The notes below the pieces were generated by a model that did not search any database, was not told where the DNA came from, and saw only the letters and a program-made list of their open reading frames with translations. A stretch of DNA of 64,000 nt. Source: Klebsiella quasipneumoniae subsp. quasipneumoniae (GTDB taxonomy: Bacteria > Pseudomonadota > Gammaproteobacteria > Enterobacterales > Enterobacteriaceae). The DNA lies in contig NZ_CP084876.1 of the NCBI RefSeq assembly GCF_020525925.1, positions 4,216,001-4,280,000 on the forward strand. The letters are read 5' to 3'. Of the stretch, positions 9,262 through 18,347 are shown in pieces. A program made the translations under genes and the position numbers. Within the stretch, counting starts at the first letter, position 1; every line of letters starts with the position of its first letter.

Positions 9262-9906
9262 CACCGGCCAGCCATATCCGGCACCGGCCGCCTGCAGCTG
9301 CGGACAGGGATTGACCAGCCGCACGCGATCCGCATGCAGGCACAGCGGCAGATCGTTAATGGAATCGGTGTAAAAAGTCACCTCGCCGTCATACTGCGGA
9401 TGCGCCTCGCGCCACTGCGCCAGACGCGCCACCTTTCCCTGCTGATAGCTGGGGATCCCGGCAATCTCCCCGCTGTAGCCGCCGTCGACCATCGCCACGT
9501 CAATGCCCAGCGCCTGCTCAATCTCCAGCGCGGCGGCCACCGCCTGCACCAGCAGGCTAACCGAGGCGGAGATAATCAGCATCTGCTCCCCCTCGGCCCG
9601 CAGACGACGAATCAGTTCCCACGCCTGGGGATAGACCCGGGGCAGGATCGCCTCGCGCACGCAGCGGGCCACCAGCGCGTCTACGTCCGATTTCGGTATT
9701 CCGGCCAGCGGCGCCTGGATCAGGGCCACATAATCGGCGATATTCATCTCTCCCCGGTCATAATCCGCCATCAGCCGCGCCTCGCGGGCAAGATACCCCT
9801 TCTGCGTCGCCAGCCCTTCGCGAACCATAAACTGGCTCCAGATCGTACTGCTATCGCCCTGTATCAGGGTGTTATCGAGATCGAAAATCGTCAGCGTGTT
9901 GCCCAT
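9241..9906 (-). CDS. HAD-IB family phosphatase (SerB-like)
   Basis: 221 residues with the haloacid dehalogenase motifs in order: motif I FDLDNTLIQGDSS (nucleophile Asp near residue 9), motif II ISAS in MLIISASVSLLV, a lysine in GKVARL and motif IV FYTDSINDLPL. The cap region and ISAS motif resemble the HAD-IB / phosphoserine phosphatase-like group. The substrate cannot be told from sequence; closeness to a phn transporter hints at a phosphorylated intermediate, but that is inference. Its last six codons are duplicated twice in the adjacent repeat array. Confidence 0.8.
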   Translation of the reverse strand: MGNTLTIFDLDNTLIQGDSSTIWSQFMVREGLATQKGYLAREARLMADYDRGEMNIADYVALIQAPLAGIPKSDVDALVARCVREAILPRVYPQAWELIRRLRAEGEQMLIISASVSLLVQAVAAALEIEQALGIDVAMVDGGYSGEIAGIPSYQQGKVARLAQWREAHPQYDGEVTFYTDSINDLPLCLHADRVRLVNPCPQLQAAGAGYGWPVLSWRLE

Positions 9907-10001
9907 GGTACCTTCCCTTACTGGTCAAAATAAGCTGCCGGGAGCATGCGTAAAAAAGATGACAGGAAAATGAACCGGACGCCACCGCGCCCGGCTCGCC
10001 G

Positions 10002-10871
10002 TCAGCCGGCGCGGACCTTGCCGGTGCGGAACACCAGCACGATCCCGCCGACGATCGCCACCATACCGACCATCGCCGCCGCCGGCAGCCGATTGCCCAG
10101 CAGCAGATAATCCAGCAGCGCCGTGATCGCTGGCACCAGATAAAAGAGGCTGGTGACATTGACGATATTCCCCGCGCTCAGCAGACGGTACAGCAGCAGC
10201 TGGGCGACCACCGAAATCAGCAGCCCGAGAAACAGCACCGGAATAATCAACCCGACGTTAACGGTAAACCGGAAGCCGCTGACCGGGGCGATCAACAGGC
10301 ACAGCCCCAGACTAACGGCATACTGAAGCGGCAGGACATCCGCCGGCGACTGGCGGCTGCGCTTTTGCCACAGCGCGCCAAAGGTCATCAGCAGCAGAGC
10401 CGCCAGCGCAAATAGGATCCCTGTCATCGCCATCGGCGACGCCGCCAGGCTGCGCCACACCAGCAACACCAGCCCCGCCAGGGCAATCAGCAGCCCCAGC
10501 AGCCGCCGCCCCTGCAGGCGGCGCTCCACCACGCAAAGCGTGAGGATGGGCTGGATCCCCATGATGGTGGCGATAAGCCCCGGCGTCACGCCGTTGGCCA
10601 TCGCCTCGAAGTAACAGACCGAATAGCCGCCAATCAGCATCAGGCCGGTGGCCGCTGTCTGCAGGCGAGTGCCCGGCGCGGGCAGCCAGCGCCGACGGAC
10701 GATGGCCAGCGGCGCCAGCGCGACCAGGGCAATCAGAAAACGAAAGACCAGCAGCGCCATCGGCGAGGCGTTGTCCAGTCCCCAGCGGGTAAAAATGGCC
10801 GCGCTGCCCCACAGCAGCACAAAGGTGGCCGTTGTCGCCTGCGAGGCGAGCAGAGAATAGCGAACGTGCAT
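10002..10871 (-). CDS. EamA/DMT-family inner-membrane transporter
   Basis: About 289 residues, ten hydrophobic segments in two homologous EamA halves (FVLLWGSAAIFTRWG opens the first; a second repeat follows GILFALAALLLMTFG). Members of this family export amino acids or other small metabolites. The start at 10871 (MHVRYSLLASQ) is preferred because it places the first helix normally; an ATG eight codons upstream is possible. A 46-codon leader ORF with six consecutive prolines precedes it on the same strand. It ends 95 bp before the HAD gene start on the same strand. Confidence 0.82.
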   Translation of the reverse strand: MHVRYSLLASQATTATFVLLWGSAAIFTRWGLDNASPMALLVFRFLIALVALAPLAIVRRRWLPAPGTRLQTAATGLMLIGGYSVCYFEAMANGVTPGLIATIMGIQPILTLCVVERRLQGRRLLGLLIALAGLVLLVWRSLAASPMAMTGILFALAALLLMTFGALWQKRSRQSPADVLPLQYAVSLGLCLLIAPVSGFRFTVNVGLIIPVLFLGLLISVVAQLLLYRLLSAGNIVNVTSLFYLVPAITALLDYLLLGNRLPAAAMVGMVAIVGGIVLVFRTGKVRAG

Positions 10872-10942
10872 AGCATGCTCCCGAACGTCAAACACAAGGT
10901 ATCAAGCGTCATACCGGCAGGTAAGCGCCTGGAAAGACGGCG

Positions 10943-11083
10943 TTAAGCGCCGAAAACAACCCGGTCTGGAGGGGGAGGCGGTGGGCAGAGCGTGGCGAAG
11001 CAATAATGAGGCGCAGACGTCATCCACCCCGCGTCGAAAGCGGCGCCGGGTAAAGTCTCGGTGGCGATGGCGTTATGCGTCAT
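10943..11083 (-). CDS. Possible leader peptide with six consecutive prolines
   Basis: A 46-codon frame ending 71 bp upstream of the EamA gene start. Codons 34-39 (10984 down to 10967) are six prolines (CCA CCG CCT CCC CCT CCA), followed by DRVVFGA and stop. A shorter version could start at the internal ATG at 11023. A small hairpin (CGGCG-CTTAA-CGCCG followed by TCTTT) overlaps the stop. No strong ribosome-binding site is visible. Polyproline runs stall ribosomes unless EF-P acts, so a translation-sensing leader is plausible but unproven. Confidence 0.35.
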   Translation of the reverse strand: MTHNAIATETLPGAAFDAGWMTSAPHYCFATLCPPPPPPDRVVFGA

Positions 11084-11282
11084 GGAATGTCTCGTGAGAT
11101 GTTGATGACAGAATCCTGGCACAGGCTGTTGCGAAGTGACAACTGCCCTTTATGGCTGATCCATCCCATCGTTGTTTATTTTTAATCGTAAATAAACGTA
11201 AAGGCGGCATCAGCTTATTTAGCCGTTCTTTTTAATCGGCTATAAAACAAAGCAGTCTGCTTGCTACTTCGAAAATAACGAT

Positions 11283-11849
11283 ATGAAGCCAAAACTGAAG
11301 CATGCTCTCTTGTTAATTCCTTTTTTGTTGTTGGCAGGATGCTCCTCCTCACCGAAACAGGCAAAACACACAAAATCTCATGCGGATATGACCATTGACG
11401 GCGGATCGGACGATCTGATCCCGGTGGTGGCGGCCCTGCATGACCAGATGCACACCTGGCAGGGAACCCCCTATGAATGGGGCGGGACTGAACAAAGCGG
11501 CGTCGACTGCTCGGGTTTCGTCTGGCGCACGCTGAAGGATCGCTTTAACCTGCCGATGGAGCGGATCACCACCCGCGAGCTGCTGCACATGGGCGTGCGG
11601 GTCAATAAGCGCGATTTACGTCCCGGCGATCTGGTTTTCTTCCGCACCCGGGCCGGCATGCACGTTGGCTTTTACGATACCGATCATAATTTCCTTCACG
11701 CTTCGAGCAGCCAGGGCGTGATGCGCTCTTCGCTGGACAACCCTTACTGGGAGTCGGCGTTCTATCAGGCGCGTCGTCTGCCGAAGGAGTATAACGCGCA
11801 GATCACCATGAACAGCGACACCCTGCATCTGGCGAAGAACCGCCGCTAA
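11283..11849 (+). CDS. NlpC/P60-family lipoprotein, probable peptidoglycan endopeptidase
   Basis: 188 residues. It opens with a lipoprotein signal peptide ending in lipobox LAGC (lipidated Cys near residue 20). The catalytic domain is NlpC/P60: the cysteine in GVDCSGFVWRTL, the histidine in AGMHVGFYDT, and the HASSSQGVMRSSLDNPYW block shared with NlpC. It resembles E. coli NlpC with a C-terminal extension of about 25 residues. It would cut peptide stems of murein at the outer membrane. Single gene divergent from the EamA leader region; its stop lies in the terminator of phoE, which runs towards it. Confidence 0.85.
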   Translation: MKPKLKHALLLIPFLLLAGCSSSPKQAKHTKSHADMTIDGGSDDLIPVVAALHDQMHTWQGTPYEWGGTEQSGVDCSGFVWRTLKDRFNLPMERITTRELLHMGVRVNKRDLRPGDLVFFRTRAGMHVGFYDTDHNFLHASSSQGVMRSSLDNPYWESAFYQARRLPKEYNAQITMNSDTLHLAKNRR

Positions 11850-11875
11850 AAAAAAGCCGCAGCCAGGGCTGCGGC
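11848..11875 (-). terminator. Intrinsic terminator of phoE
   Basis: On the minus strand a GC stem (GCCGCAGCC paired with GGCTGCGGC, arms 11867-11875 and 11856-11864) is followed by eight T. It ends phoE transcription and touches the stop codon of the convergent lipoprotein gene. Confidence 0.85.
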
Positions 11876-11893
11876 GGATAGTTCTGAAGTAGA

Positions 11894-12946
11894 TCAGAAC
11901 TGGTAGGTCATGCCCAGCGCGACGATGTCGTCATCGTTGATGCCGAGTTTGTTATCGCTTTTCAGCTGGTTGATTTTGTAATCCACGAAGGCGTTCATGT
12001 TTTTGTTGAAGTAGTAGGTCAGGCCCACGTCAATGTAGTTAACCAGATCTTCACTCCCCACCCCTTCGATATCCTTCCCTTTCGACAGCACATAGCCGAG
12101 GGACGGACGCAGACCGAAGTCGAACTGGTACTGCGCCACCGCTTCAAAGTTCTGCGCCTTGTTGGCAAAGCCGCCGCTGATCGGGGTCATCTTACGGGTT
12201 TCAGAGTACATGGTCGCCAGGTAGATATTGTTGGCGTCATATTTCAGGCCGGTCGCCCAGGCTTCCGCTTTCGAACCCTGGCCGCGGGCCAGCAGGTTCT
12301 GATCGTTGGTACGGTCGGAGCTGGTGTAGGCCGCGCTGACGGCGAAGTCGCTGCCGCCGAAGTCATAGCTTAACGAGGTGCCGACGCCGTCGCCGTTCTG
12401 TTTCTTCGCTTCACGGCCTTCGTTTTTACCCTGGTACTGCAGGGTCATATCCAGACCATCCACCAGACCGAAGAAGTCGGTGTTGCGGTAGGTCGCCAGG
12501 CCGCTGGCGCGCTTGGTCATAAAGTTATCGGTCTGAGCAGAGGAATCGCCGCCGAATTCCGGGAACATATCGGTCCAGGCTTCCACGTCGTACAGGGCGC
12601 CAAGGTTACGGCCGTAGTCGAAGGAGCCGTAGTTCTTCAGCTTCAGCCCGGCGAACGCCAGACGAGTCTTCTGGCTGGAGTCGCTCTCGGTTTTGTTACC
12701 GGAGAATTCAGATTCCCAACGGCCATAGCCGGTCAGGTCTTCGTTAATCTGCGTTTCGCCTTTAATACCGAAACGCACGTAGGTCTGATCGCCATCCTTG
12801 CTGTCATAGTCGCTGAAGTAATGCATGGCTTTAATCTTGCCGTACACATCCAGCTTGTTCGCGTTCTTATTATAAACTTCCGCTGCCTGCGTCGCCGTTG
12901 AAGCCACAAAGCCCATCATCATTAATGCCAGAGTACTCTTTTTCAT
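11894..12946 (-). CDS. phoE: PhoE, phosphate-limitation outer-membrane porin
   Basis: 350 residues: signal peptide [21 protein letters not shown], then [20 protein letters not shown], the standard start of enterobacterial general porins, 16 predicted beta strands and a C-terminal Phe (YQF) that is the outer-membrane assembly signal. Loop 3 contains the PEFGGD constriction segment. It is divergent from proB as in E. coli, where the same neighbour pair identifies it as PhoE rather than OmpC/OmpF. Anion-favouring trimeric channel made under phosphate starvation. Two Pho-box-like sites lie in its upstream region. Confidence 0.95.
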   Translation of the reverse strand: MKKSTLALMMMGFVASTATQAAEVYNKNANKLDVYGKIKAMHYFSDYDSKDGDQTYVRFGIKGETQINEDLTGYGRWESEFSGNKTESDSSQKTRLAFAGLKLKNYGSFDYGRNLGALYDVEAWTDMFPEFGGDSSAQTDNFMTKRASGLATYRNTDFFGLVDGLDMTLQYQGKNEGREAKKQNGDGVGTSLSYDFGGSDFAVSAAYTSSDRTNDQNLLARGQGSKAEAWATGLKYDANNIYLATMYSETRKMTPISGGFANKAQNFEAVAQYQFDFGLRPSLGYVLSKGKDIEGVGSEDLVNYIDVGLTYYFNKNMNAFVDYKINQLKSDNKLGINDDDIVALGMTYQF

Positions 12947-13031
12947 TATTCAGTCCTGGTGATTTATTTATACGCGCTATTCAATTGCGGGCGCTCGCCC
13001 ATCAAAAACAGGAGGTTTTTTAACGCCGGGA

Positions 13032-13050
13032 GATTAAATATTTATGACAA
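13032..13050 (-). promoter_or_regulatory. Pho box candidate for phoE
   Basis: Minus-strand TTGTCATAAATATTTAATC matches the PhoB consensus at about 14 of 19 positions, with a near-perfect first half-site. It is about 85 bp upstream of the phoE start and oriented towards phoE. Confidence 0.55.
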
Positions 13051-13087
13051 GGTGGAACTTTTTATAAAAAAGCGTATTTAAATGTAT

Positions 13088-13106
13088 CTGACATATTTTT
13101 GTCATA
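13088..13106 (+). promoter_or_regulatory. Second Pho box candidate, opposite orientation
   Basis: Plus-strand CTGACATATTTTTGTCATA matches the PhoB consensus at about 16 of 19 positions. It points towards proB. E. coli phoE is known to have an additional upstream pho box in inverse orientation that boosts phoE, so this is probably its equivalent rather than a proB control site. Confidence 0.55.
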
Positions 13107-13235
13107 CTCCCTCTCCAGAATGCCCGATCCCGCGCAATAAAATGGCGCGCCCGCCGCCCCGGGTGTTGGCAAGCGGGCCGACTCCTGCTACAACATCAGC
13201 TCGATATCGATATTCCTTTTGAACGGCAGAGAATC

Positions 13236-14339
13236 ATGAGTGAAAGCCAGACGCTGGTGGTAAAACTGGGCACCAGTGTTTTAACAGGCGGGTCCCGTCG
13301 CCTGAACCGCGCCCATATCGTCGAGCTCGTGCGCCAGTGCGCACAGCTGCACGCCATGGGACACCGTATTGTCATCGTGACCTCCGGGGCCATTGCCGCC
13401 GGGCGCGAGCACCTTGGTTACCCGGAACTGCCCGCCACCATCGCCTCCAAGCAGCTGCTGGCGGCGGTGGGACAAAGCCGTCTGATCCAGCTGTGGGAAC
13501 AGCTGTTTTCTATCTATGGCATTCACGTTGGCCAGATGCTGCTGACCCGCGCCGACATGGAAGACAGAGAACGGTTCCTCAACGCCCGCGACACCCTGCG
13601 CGCCCTGCTGGATAACAGCATCGTCCCGGTCATTAACGAAAATGACGCCGTCGCCACCGCGGAAATCAAAGTGGGCGATAACGACAATCTCTCCGCGCTG
13701 GCCGCGATCCTCGCCGGGGCGGATAAGCTGCTGCTGTTAACCGACCAGCCTGGCCTGTTCACCGCCGACCCGCGCAGCAACCCGCAGGCGGAGCTGATTA
13801 AAGACGTCTACGGCATCGACGACGCGCTGCGCGCCATCGCCGGCGACAGCGTCTCCGGTCTCGGCACCGGCGGCATGGGCACCAAGCTGCAGGCCGCGGA
13901 CGTCGCCTGCCGCGCGGGGATTGATACTATTATCGCCGCCGGCAACCGCCCGGACGTCATCGGCCACGCGATGGAAGGCCTGCCGGTAGGCACCTGCTTC
14001 CACGCTCAGGAGTCTCCGCTGGAGAACCGTAAGCGCTGGATCTTCGGCGCCCCGCCGGCCGGTGAGCTGACCGTCGATGCGGGCGCGACCCAGGCGATCC
14101 TCGAACGAGGCAGCTCGCTGCTGCCAAAAGGCATCAAAATCGTCAGCGGCAACTTCTCCCGCGGCGAAGTGATCCGCATCCGCAATAGCGAAGGACGCGA
14201 TATCGCGCACGGCGTCAGCCGCTACAACAGCGACGCGCTGCGCCTTATCGCCGGCCAGCACTCGCAGCAAATCGATGCCATTCTGGGCTATGAATACGGC
14301 CCGGTGGCCGTCCACCGCGATGATATGATCATCCGTTAA
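13236..14339 (+). CDS. proB: ProB, glutamate 5-kinase
   Basis: 367 residues, nearly identical along its length to E. coli ProB from memory. The N-terminal amino acid kinase domain has [25 protein letters not shown] and [18 protein letters not shown]; a C-terminal PUA domain begins near residue 275 ([17 protein letters not shown]). It phosphorylates glutamate to glutamyl-5-phosphate, the first and proline-inhibited step of proline synthesis. It is followed by proA after 10 bp. Confidence 0.97.
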   Translation: MSESQTLVVKLGTSVLTGGSRRLNRAHIVELVRQCAQLHAMGHRIVIVTSGAIAAGREHLGYPELPATIASKQLLAAVGQSRLIQLWEQLFSIYGIHVGQMLLTRADMEDRERFLNARDTLRALLDNSIVPVINENDAVATAEIKVGDNDNLSALAAILAGADKLLLLTDQPGLFTADPRSNPQAELIKDVYGIDDALRAIAGDSVSGLGTGGMGTKLQAADVACRAGIDTIIAAGNRPDVIGHAMEGLPVGTCFHAQESPLENRKRWIFGAPPAGELTVDAGATQAILERGSSLLPKGIKIVSGNFSRGEVIRIRNSEGRDIAHGVSRYNSDALRLIAGQHSQQIDAILGYEYGPVAVHRDDMIIR

Positions 14340-14349
14340 GGAGCTGAAA

Positions 14350-15603
14350 ATGCTGGAACAAATGGGCATTGCCGCCAAAGCGGCCTCCTGGCAGCTGGCG
14401 TTACTCTCCAGCCGGGAAAAGAACCAGGTACTGGAAAAGATCGCCGATTATCTGGAAGCGCAGACCGACGATATTCTGCGCGCCAACGCGGAAGATTTAG
14501 CGGAAGCTCGCGCCAATGGTCTGAGTGAAGCGATGCTCGATCGCCTTGCGCTGACCCCGGCGCGTCTGAGCGGCATCGCCTGCGATGTGCGCCAGGTGTG
14601 CAATCTGGCCGACCCGGTCGGCCAGGTGATCGACGGCGGGCTGCTGGACAGCGGTCTGCGTATTGAACGTCGCCGCGTCCCGCTGGGGGTGATTGGCGTG
14701 ATTTATGAAGCGCGTCCCAACGTGACGGTCGACGTCGCCTCCCTGTGCCTGAAAACCGGCAACGCAGCGATCCTGCGCGGCGGGAAAGAGACCTGGCGCA
14801 CCAACGCCGCCACGGTGAAGGTGATCCAGCAGGCGCTGCAGGAGTGCAGTCTGCCGGCCGCCGCGGTACAGGCTATCGAGAGCCCGGATCGCGCGCTGGT
14901 GGGGGAAATGCTGAAGATGGATAAATACATCGATATGCTGATCCCCCGCGGCGGCGCGGGCCTGCACAAGCTGTGCCGCGAGCAGTCAACGATCCCGGTG
15001 ATCACCGGCGGGATTGGCGTGTGCCATATCTTCGTTGATGAAACCGCCGAGATCGCCCCTGCGCTGAAGGTCATCGTCAACGCCAAGACCCAGCGGCCGA
15101 GCACCTGCAATACCGTGGAAACGCTGCTGGTACACCGCAACATCGCCGACACCTTCCTGCCGGCGTTAAGCAAGCAGATGGCCGAGAGCGGCGTCACCCT
15201 GCACGCCGCCCCCTCCGCCCTGCCCGCGCTGCAAAACGGCCCAGCGAAGGTCGAGCCGGTGAAAGCGGAGCAGTATGACGACGAGTATCTGTCGCTGGAT
15301 CTGAACGTCAAAGTCGTGGCCGATATGGATGAGGCTATCGCCCATATCCGCGAGCATGGCACCCAGCACTCCGACGCCATCCTGACCCGCACCCTGCGTA
15401 ACGCCAACCGCTTTATCAATGAAGTGGACTCTTCCGCGGTCTACGTGAACGCCTCCACGCGCTTCACCGACGGCGGCCAGTTCGGCCTCGGCGCGGAAGT
15501 GGCGGTCAGCACCCAGAAACTGCACGCCCGCGGCCCGATGGGGCTGGAAGCGTTAACCACCTATAAGTGGATTGGTTTCGGCGACGATACCATTCGTGCG
15601 TAA
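14350..15603 (+). CDS. proA: ProA, glutamate-5-semialdehyde dehydrogenase
   Basis: 417 residues, the usual ProA length. Aldehyde-dehydrogenase-superfamily features include [24 protein letters not shown] cofactor region ([13 protein letters not shown]), [11 protein letters not shown], and the catalytic cysteine in [13 protein letters not shown]. It reduces glutamyl-5-phosphate with NADPH to the semialdehyde that cyclises to pyrroline-5-carboxylate. Second gene of proBA; tRNA-Thr follows 113 bp downstream, as in E. coli. Confidence 0.97.
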   Translation: MLEQMGIAAKAASWQLALLSSREKNQVLEKIADYLEAQTDDILRANAEDLAEARANGLSEAMLDRLALTPARLSGIACDVRQVCNLADPVGQVIDGGLLDSGLRIERRRVPLGVIGVIYEARPNVTVDVASLCLKTGNAAILRGGKETWRTNAATVKVIQQALQECSLPAAAVQAIESPDRALVGEMLKMDKYIDMLIPRGGAGLHKLCREQSTIPVITGGIGVCHIFVDETAEIAPALKVIVNAKTQRPSTCNTVETLLVHRNIADTFLPALSKQMAESGVTLHAAPSALPALQNGPAKVEPVKAEQYDDEYLSLDLNVKVVADMDEAIAHIREHGTQHSDAILTRTLRNANRFINEVDSSAVYVNASTRFTDGGQFGLGAEVAVSTQKLHARGPMGLEALTTYKWIGFGDDTIRA

Positions 15604-15610
15604 ATGATAA

Positions 15611-15663
15611 CGGGCGATGCAAAAATAGGCAGTTGATTCCACTGGCTATTGACGCATCGCCCG
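15611..15663 (+). terminator. Inverted repeat after proA
   Basis: Perfect 10-bp arms CGGGCGATGC (15611-15620) and GCATCGCCCG (15654-15663) around a 33-base loop. It lacks a clean T run, so it may be a 3'-end stabiliser or weak terminator rather than a classical one. Confidence 0.4.
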
Positions 15664-15716
15664 CTAAGTTCTAACCTTTTGCCTCGTGATTCACGCTCGT
15701 GAACACCTCTTGCAGG

Positions 15717-15792
15717 GCCGATATAGCTCAGTTGGTAGAGCAGCGCATTCGTAATGCGAAGGTCGTAGGTTCGACTCCTATTATCGGCACCA
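15717..15792 (+). tRNA. thrW: tRNA-Thr (anticodon CGT)
   Basis: 76 nt from GCCGATA to the encoded CCA; acceptor arms GCCGATA and TATCGGC pair fully, the T loop is GGTTCGACTCC, and the anticodon loop TTCGTAA places CGT at 15750-15752. Its position after proA matches E. coli thrW, a well known phage and island integration site. The integrase remnant starts 176 bp downstream. Confidence 0.97.
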
Positions 15793-15968
15793 TTTCAACT
15801 TCCCCAAATGTCCGTATTTATCCATAACTACCCTGATTTGTAACGATTTTACTGCTTTTTAGTCCATCATTGCCCATAATTTTTAGTAAATCATATACTT
15901 AATGTACTTAGGATTGCGTATATGTCCTTGTTCGGTCCTGGATTCCTATACACACGCCTTTCAATGAT

Positions 15969-17117
15969 ATGCAGATTCGCTGCACTAAGCCCGAAGATAA
16001 ACCCTATACGTTTGGGGATCGGCAAGGCTTGTCATTGTTTATAGAACCTAATGGAAGCAAAAGCTGGCTGTTCCTCTATCGCTATGTCGGTAAGCCCAAA
16101 ATGATCTCGCCTGGTGTGTATCCGACGATCAACCTTGCCGATGCTCGCCCTCATCACGACGATACCCGAAAGCTGGTCGCGGAAGGAAAGAACCCGAATG
16201 AGGTTCGAAAAGAGCAGAAGGTCGCTTTGCAAACGGAATCCGGAAGTGCGTTCGAAAAGATAGCTAGAGAGTGGCATCACATGAAGACCGCCAAATGGTC
16301 GGCAGGATATGTGTCAGATGTCATAGAAGCGTTTAAAAACAACATTTTCCCTTATGTTGGAACAAGGAAAGTGGGAAAGATAAAACCGCTGGAGCTGCTT
16401 AACGTACTGCGTAAAATTGAAAACGCGGGGCGTTGGAGAAAATGCGGAAAGTGCATCAGCGTTGCTCCGAAGTGTTTCTCTACGCAATTGTAAAGGGTAG
16501 AGCGGAGTACAATCCTGCGGCAGATCTTTCCAGCGCTCTCGAAGTACACCAATCCAATCATTTTCCGTTCCCAAAAGCAGATGAGCTACCAGATTTTCTA
16601 AGTGGCTTAGACAGTTACACTGCGAGTCACTTGTCCAGATTGCTACGAATTACTCATGATTACGGGTGTGAGAACCATCTAATTGCGTGCGGCATTATGG
16701 CAAGAATTTGATCTGGATTACGCAATTTGGGAAATTCCTACTGAAAGGATGAAAATGCGCAGGTCACATCTTGTGCCATTGTCGACTCAGGCGTTAGATT
16801 TACTCAATGAACTGAAGATCATGACTGGGAACTATCGTCATGTTTTTCCGGGGCGGAACGATCCGAACAAGCCGATGAGTGAGGCTAGAATCAACCAGTT
16901 GATCAAGCGTAATGGATATGGAGGAAAAGTGACTGGGCGTGGATTTAGACAAACGATGTCAACGATTTTTGATGAATATGGATTTGAGTCGACATGGATT
17001 GAAATGCAATTTGCTTACAGCGATAACAATAAAATTCGAGGTGATTATAATCATGCTAATTACTATTCAAATCGCAAAGAAATGTTAAATTGGCACTCAG
17101 AAAAGATATTAGGATGA
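15969..17117 (+). pseudogene. P4-type tyrosine integrase, inactivated by frameshifts and a stop
   Basis: Three frame fragments line up with a single P4-like integrase of about 385 residues. Fragment 1 (15969-16493) has the arm-binding domain (KPYTFGDRQGLSLFIEPNGSK, GVYPTINLADAR). The frame then shifts near 16440 into VHQRCSEVFLYAIVKGRAEYNPA. A further shift lies near 16655-16665, and the catalytic Arg box reads GVRTI-stop-LRAALW with TAA at 16680-16682 in place of an expected GAA. Fragment 3 ends with MKMRRSHLVPLS and the Tyr box NHANYYSNR; the usual HGFRHT box reads GRGFRQT. It would have mediated insertion at the adjacent tRNA gene. No ATG sits at the usual family start, so the 5' end may be eroded too. 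Confidence 0.88.
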
Positions 17118-17120
17118 ATA

Positions 17121-18347
17121 ATGCTGGATCAAACATTCTCGCCAAGAAATCTTTTGAGACTTTTGTATAAAGAAGATCCTAAAAAATTCCTAAGAAATAT
17201 TAGCAGGGAAGATTATGAAAGTGAAATGATAAAATTATCACAAATCATAAATGACGATAAATTTAATTTTGGCAGATTTTCCTTTGCAAAAATAAATAAT
17301 AAAAAGGTTATAATTCCTAATGAATTCAAAGATATACTAGCCCTAAGGAAAGCAAATGATAATCTCAAGAGAATCTATGGCGTCAGACAATCAGATAGAA
17401 ATGATATTGTAAGACATGTCATTTGCATGCTTGAAGAACCTGTCCCCTTTTTTGTATATAAGTTAGATATTAAAGATTTTTACGAAAGTATTAATAAAAA
17501 TAAAATTTTGGACAAAATAGTAAAATCCTCAATTGTTTCCTATAAAACGAAAAGGTTGATAAAGCGTTTTTTTGAATTATCTCACCTGTCTACTGAATCA
17601 GGTGTTCCAAGAGGAATCGGTTTAAGTGCCACCATGGCTGAGCTTTACCTTGAAGATTTTGATGATAAGGTTAAACGTACTAAAAGTGTTTTCTACTATG
17701 CACGCTATGTAGATGATATTATTATTTTTACGTGTGAAAAAATAAATGACTTTCAAAATTTCTTTAAGGGATTCTTGCCGGATAATCTAGACTTTAACAT
17801 TTCAAAATGCAGAGAAATAGATATCCATAATAATGAAAAAGGGATGGTGACTAATGAGTTCAATTATTTAGGTTATTGTTTTTGCGTTAGAAGCGGGAAG
17901 ATAAAAGCTTCTGATAAGCGAGATGTTAAAGTTACAATTTCAAAAAAGAAAATACTTAAATTAAAAAGAAAAATTGTTCTTTCTTTAAAAGATTATTGTA
18001 ATACGAATAATTTCTCTCTTTTGGAGAAAAGAATAAAGTTTCTTACTTCTAATGTTATACTTGAAAAAGCTAAAAAAGTTTCTGATGAAGAAAGTTCGCC
18101 ACTATATAGCGGTGTGTATTATAACTACTTGCATATCAGATCGTATGATCAACTTAAAACGCTAGATTCATTTAAAAATAAAATGTTATTTTCACGCCGT
18201 GGTAGCTTAGGGAGTCAATTAATAAACAAGGGAGATAGAGACTTGTTAAGATCATTAAAAAAATATTCTTTTTTGAGTGGTTTTAATAATAGAAGAAAAG
18301 TAAGCTTTACTTTTAAAGAGATAAATGACATAAGGAGATGCTGGTAA
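17121..18347 (+). CDS. drt3a: Drt3a, reverse transcriptase of the DRT3 (UG3+UG8) anti-phage system
   Basis: 408-residue AT-rich gene, three bases after the integrase stop. Reverse transcriptase motifs in order: motif A KLDIKDFYESI (Asp116), motif B region GVPRGIGLSATMAELYL (161-177), catalytic YVDD (196-199) in YYARYVDDIIIF, and the motif D/E region ending FNYLGYCF (about 247-254). It lacks integrase, RNase H and group II intron maturase domains. Length and tandem arrangement with a 666-residue second RT match the UG3 member of DRT type 3, a defence system shown to protect E. coli from phages. As I recall, Drt3a copies an ACACAC template in the ncRNA into poly(GT). Low GC against a roughly 57% GC host indicates transfer. 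Confidence 0.85.
   Translation: MLDQTFSPRNLLRLLYKEDPKKFLRNISREDYESEMIKLSQIINDDKFNFGRFSFAKINNKKVIIPNEFKDILALRKANDNLKRIYGVRQSDRNDIVRHVICMLEEPVPFFVYKLDIKDFYESINKNKILDKIVKSSIVSYKTKRLIKRFFELSHLSTESGVPRGIGLSATMAELYLEDFDDKVKRTKSVFYYARYVDDIIIFTCEKINDFQNFFKGFLPDNLDFNISKCREIDIHNNEKGMVTNEFNYLGYCFCVRSGKIKASDKRDVKVTISKKKILKLKRKIVLSLKDYCNTNNFSLLEKRIKFLTSNVILEKAKKVSDEESSPLYSGVYYNYLHIRSYDQLKTLDSFKNKMLFSRRGSLGSQLINKGDRDLLRSLKKYSFLSGFNNRRKVSFTFKEINDIRRCW

Noticed and set aside
8035..9343. Long open frames on both strands across the REP array (for example 8035-8505, 8625-9029 and the plus frame starting at 9019)
   Set aside because: They are built from REP and tandem-repeat DNA, are rich in Arg/Pro/Ala, have no ribosome-binding sites, and the 9019 frame runs antisense through the real HAD gene.
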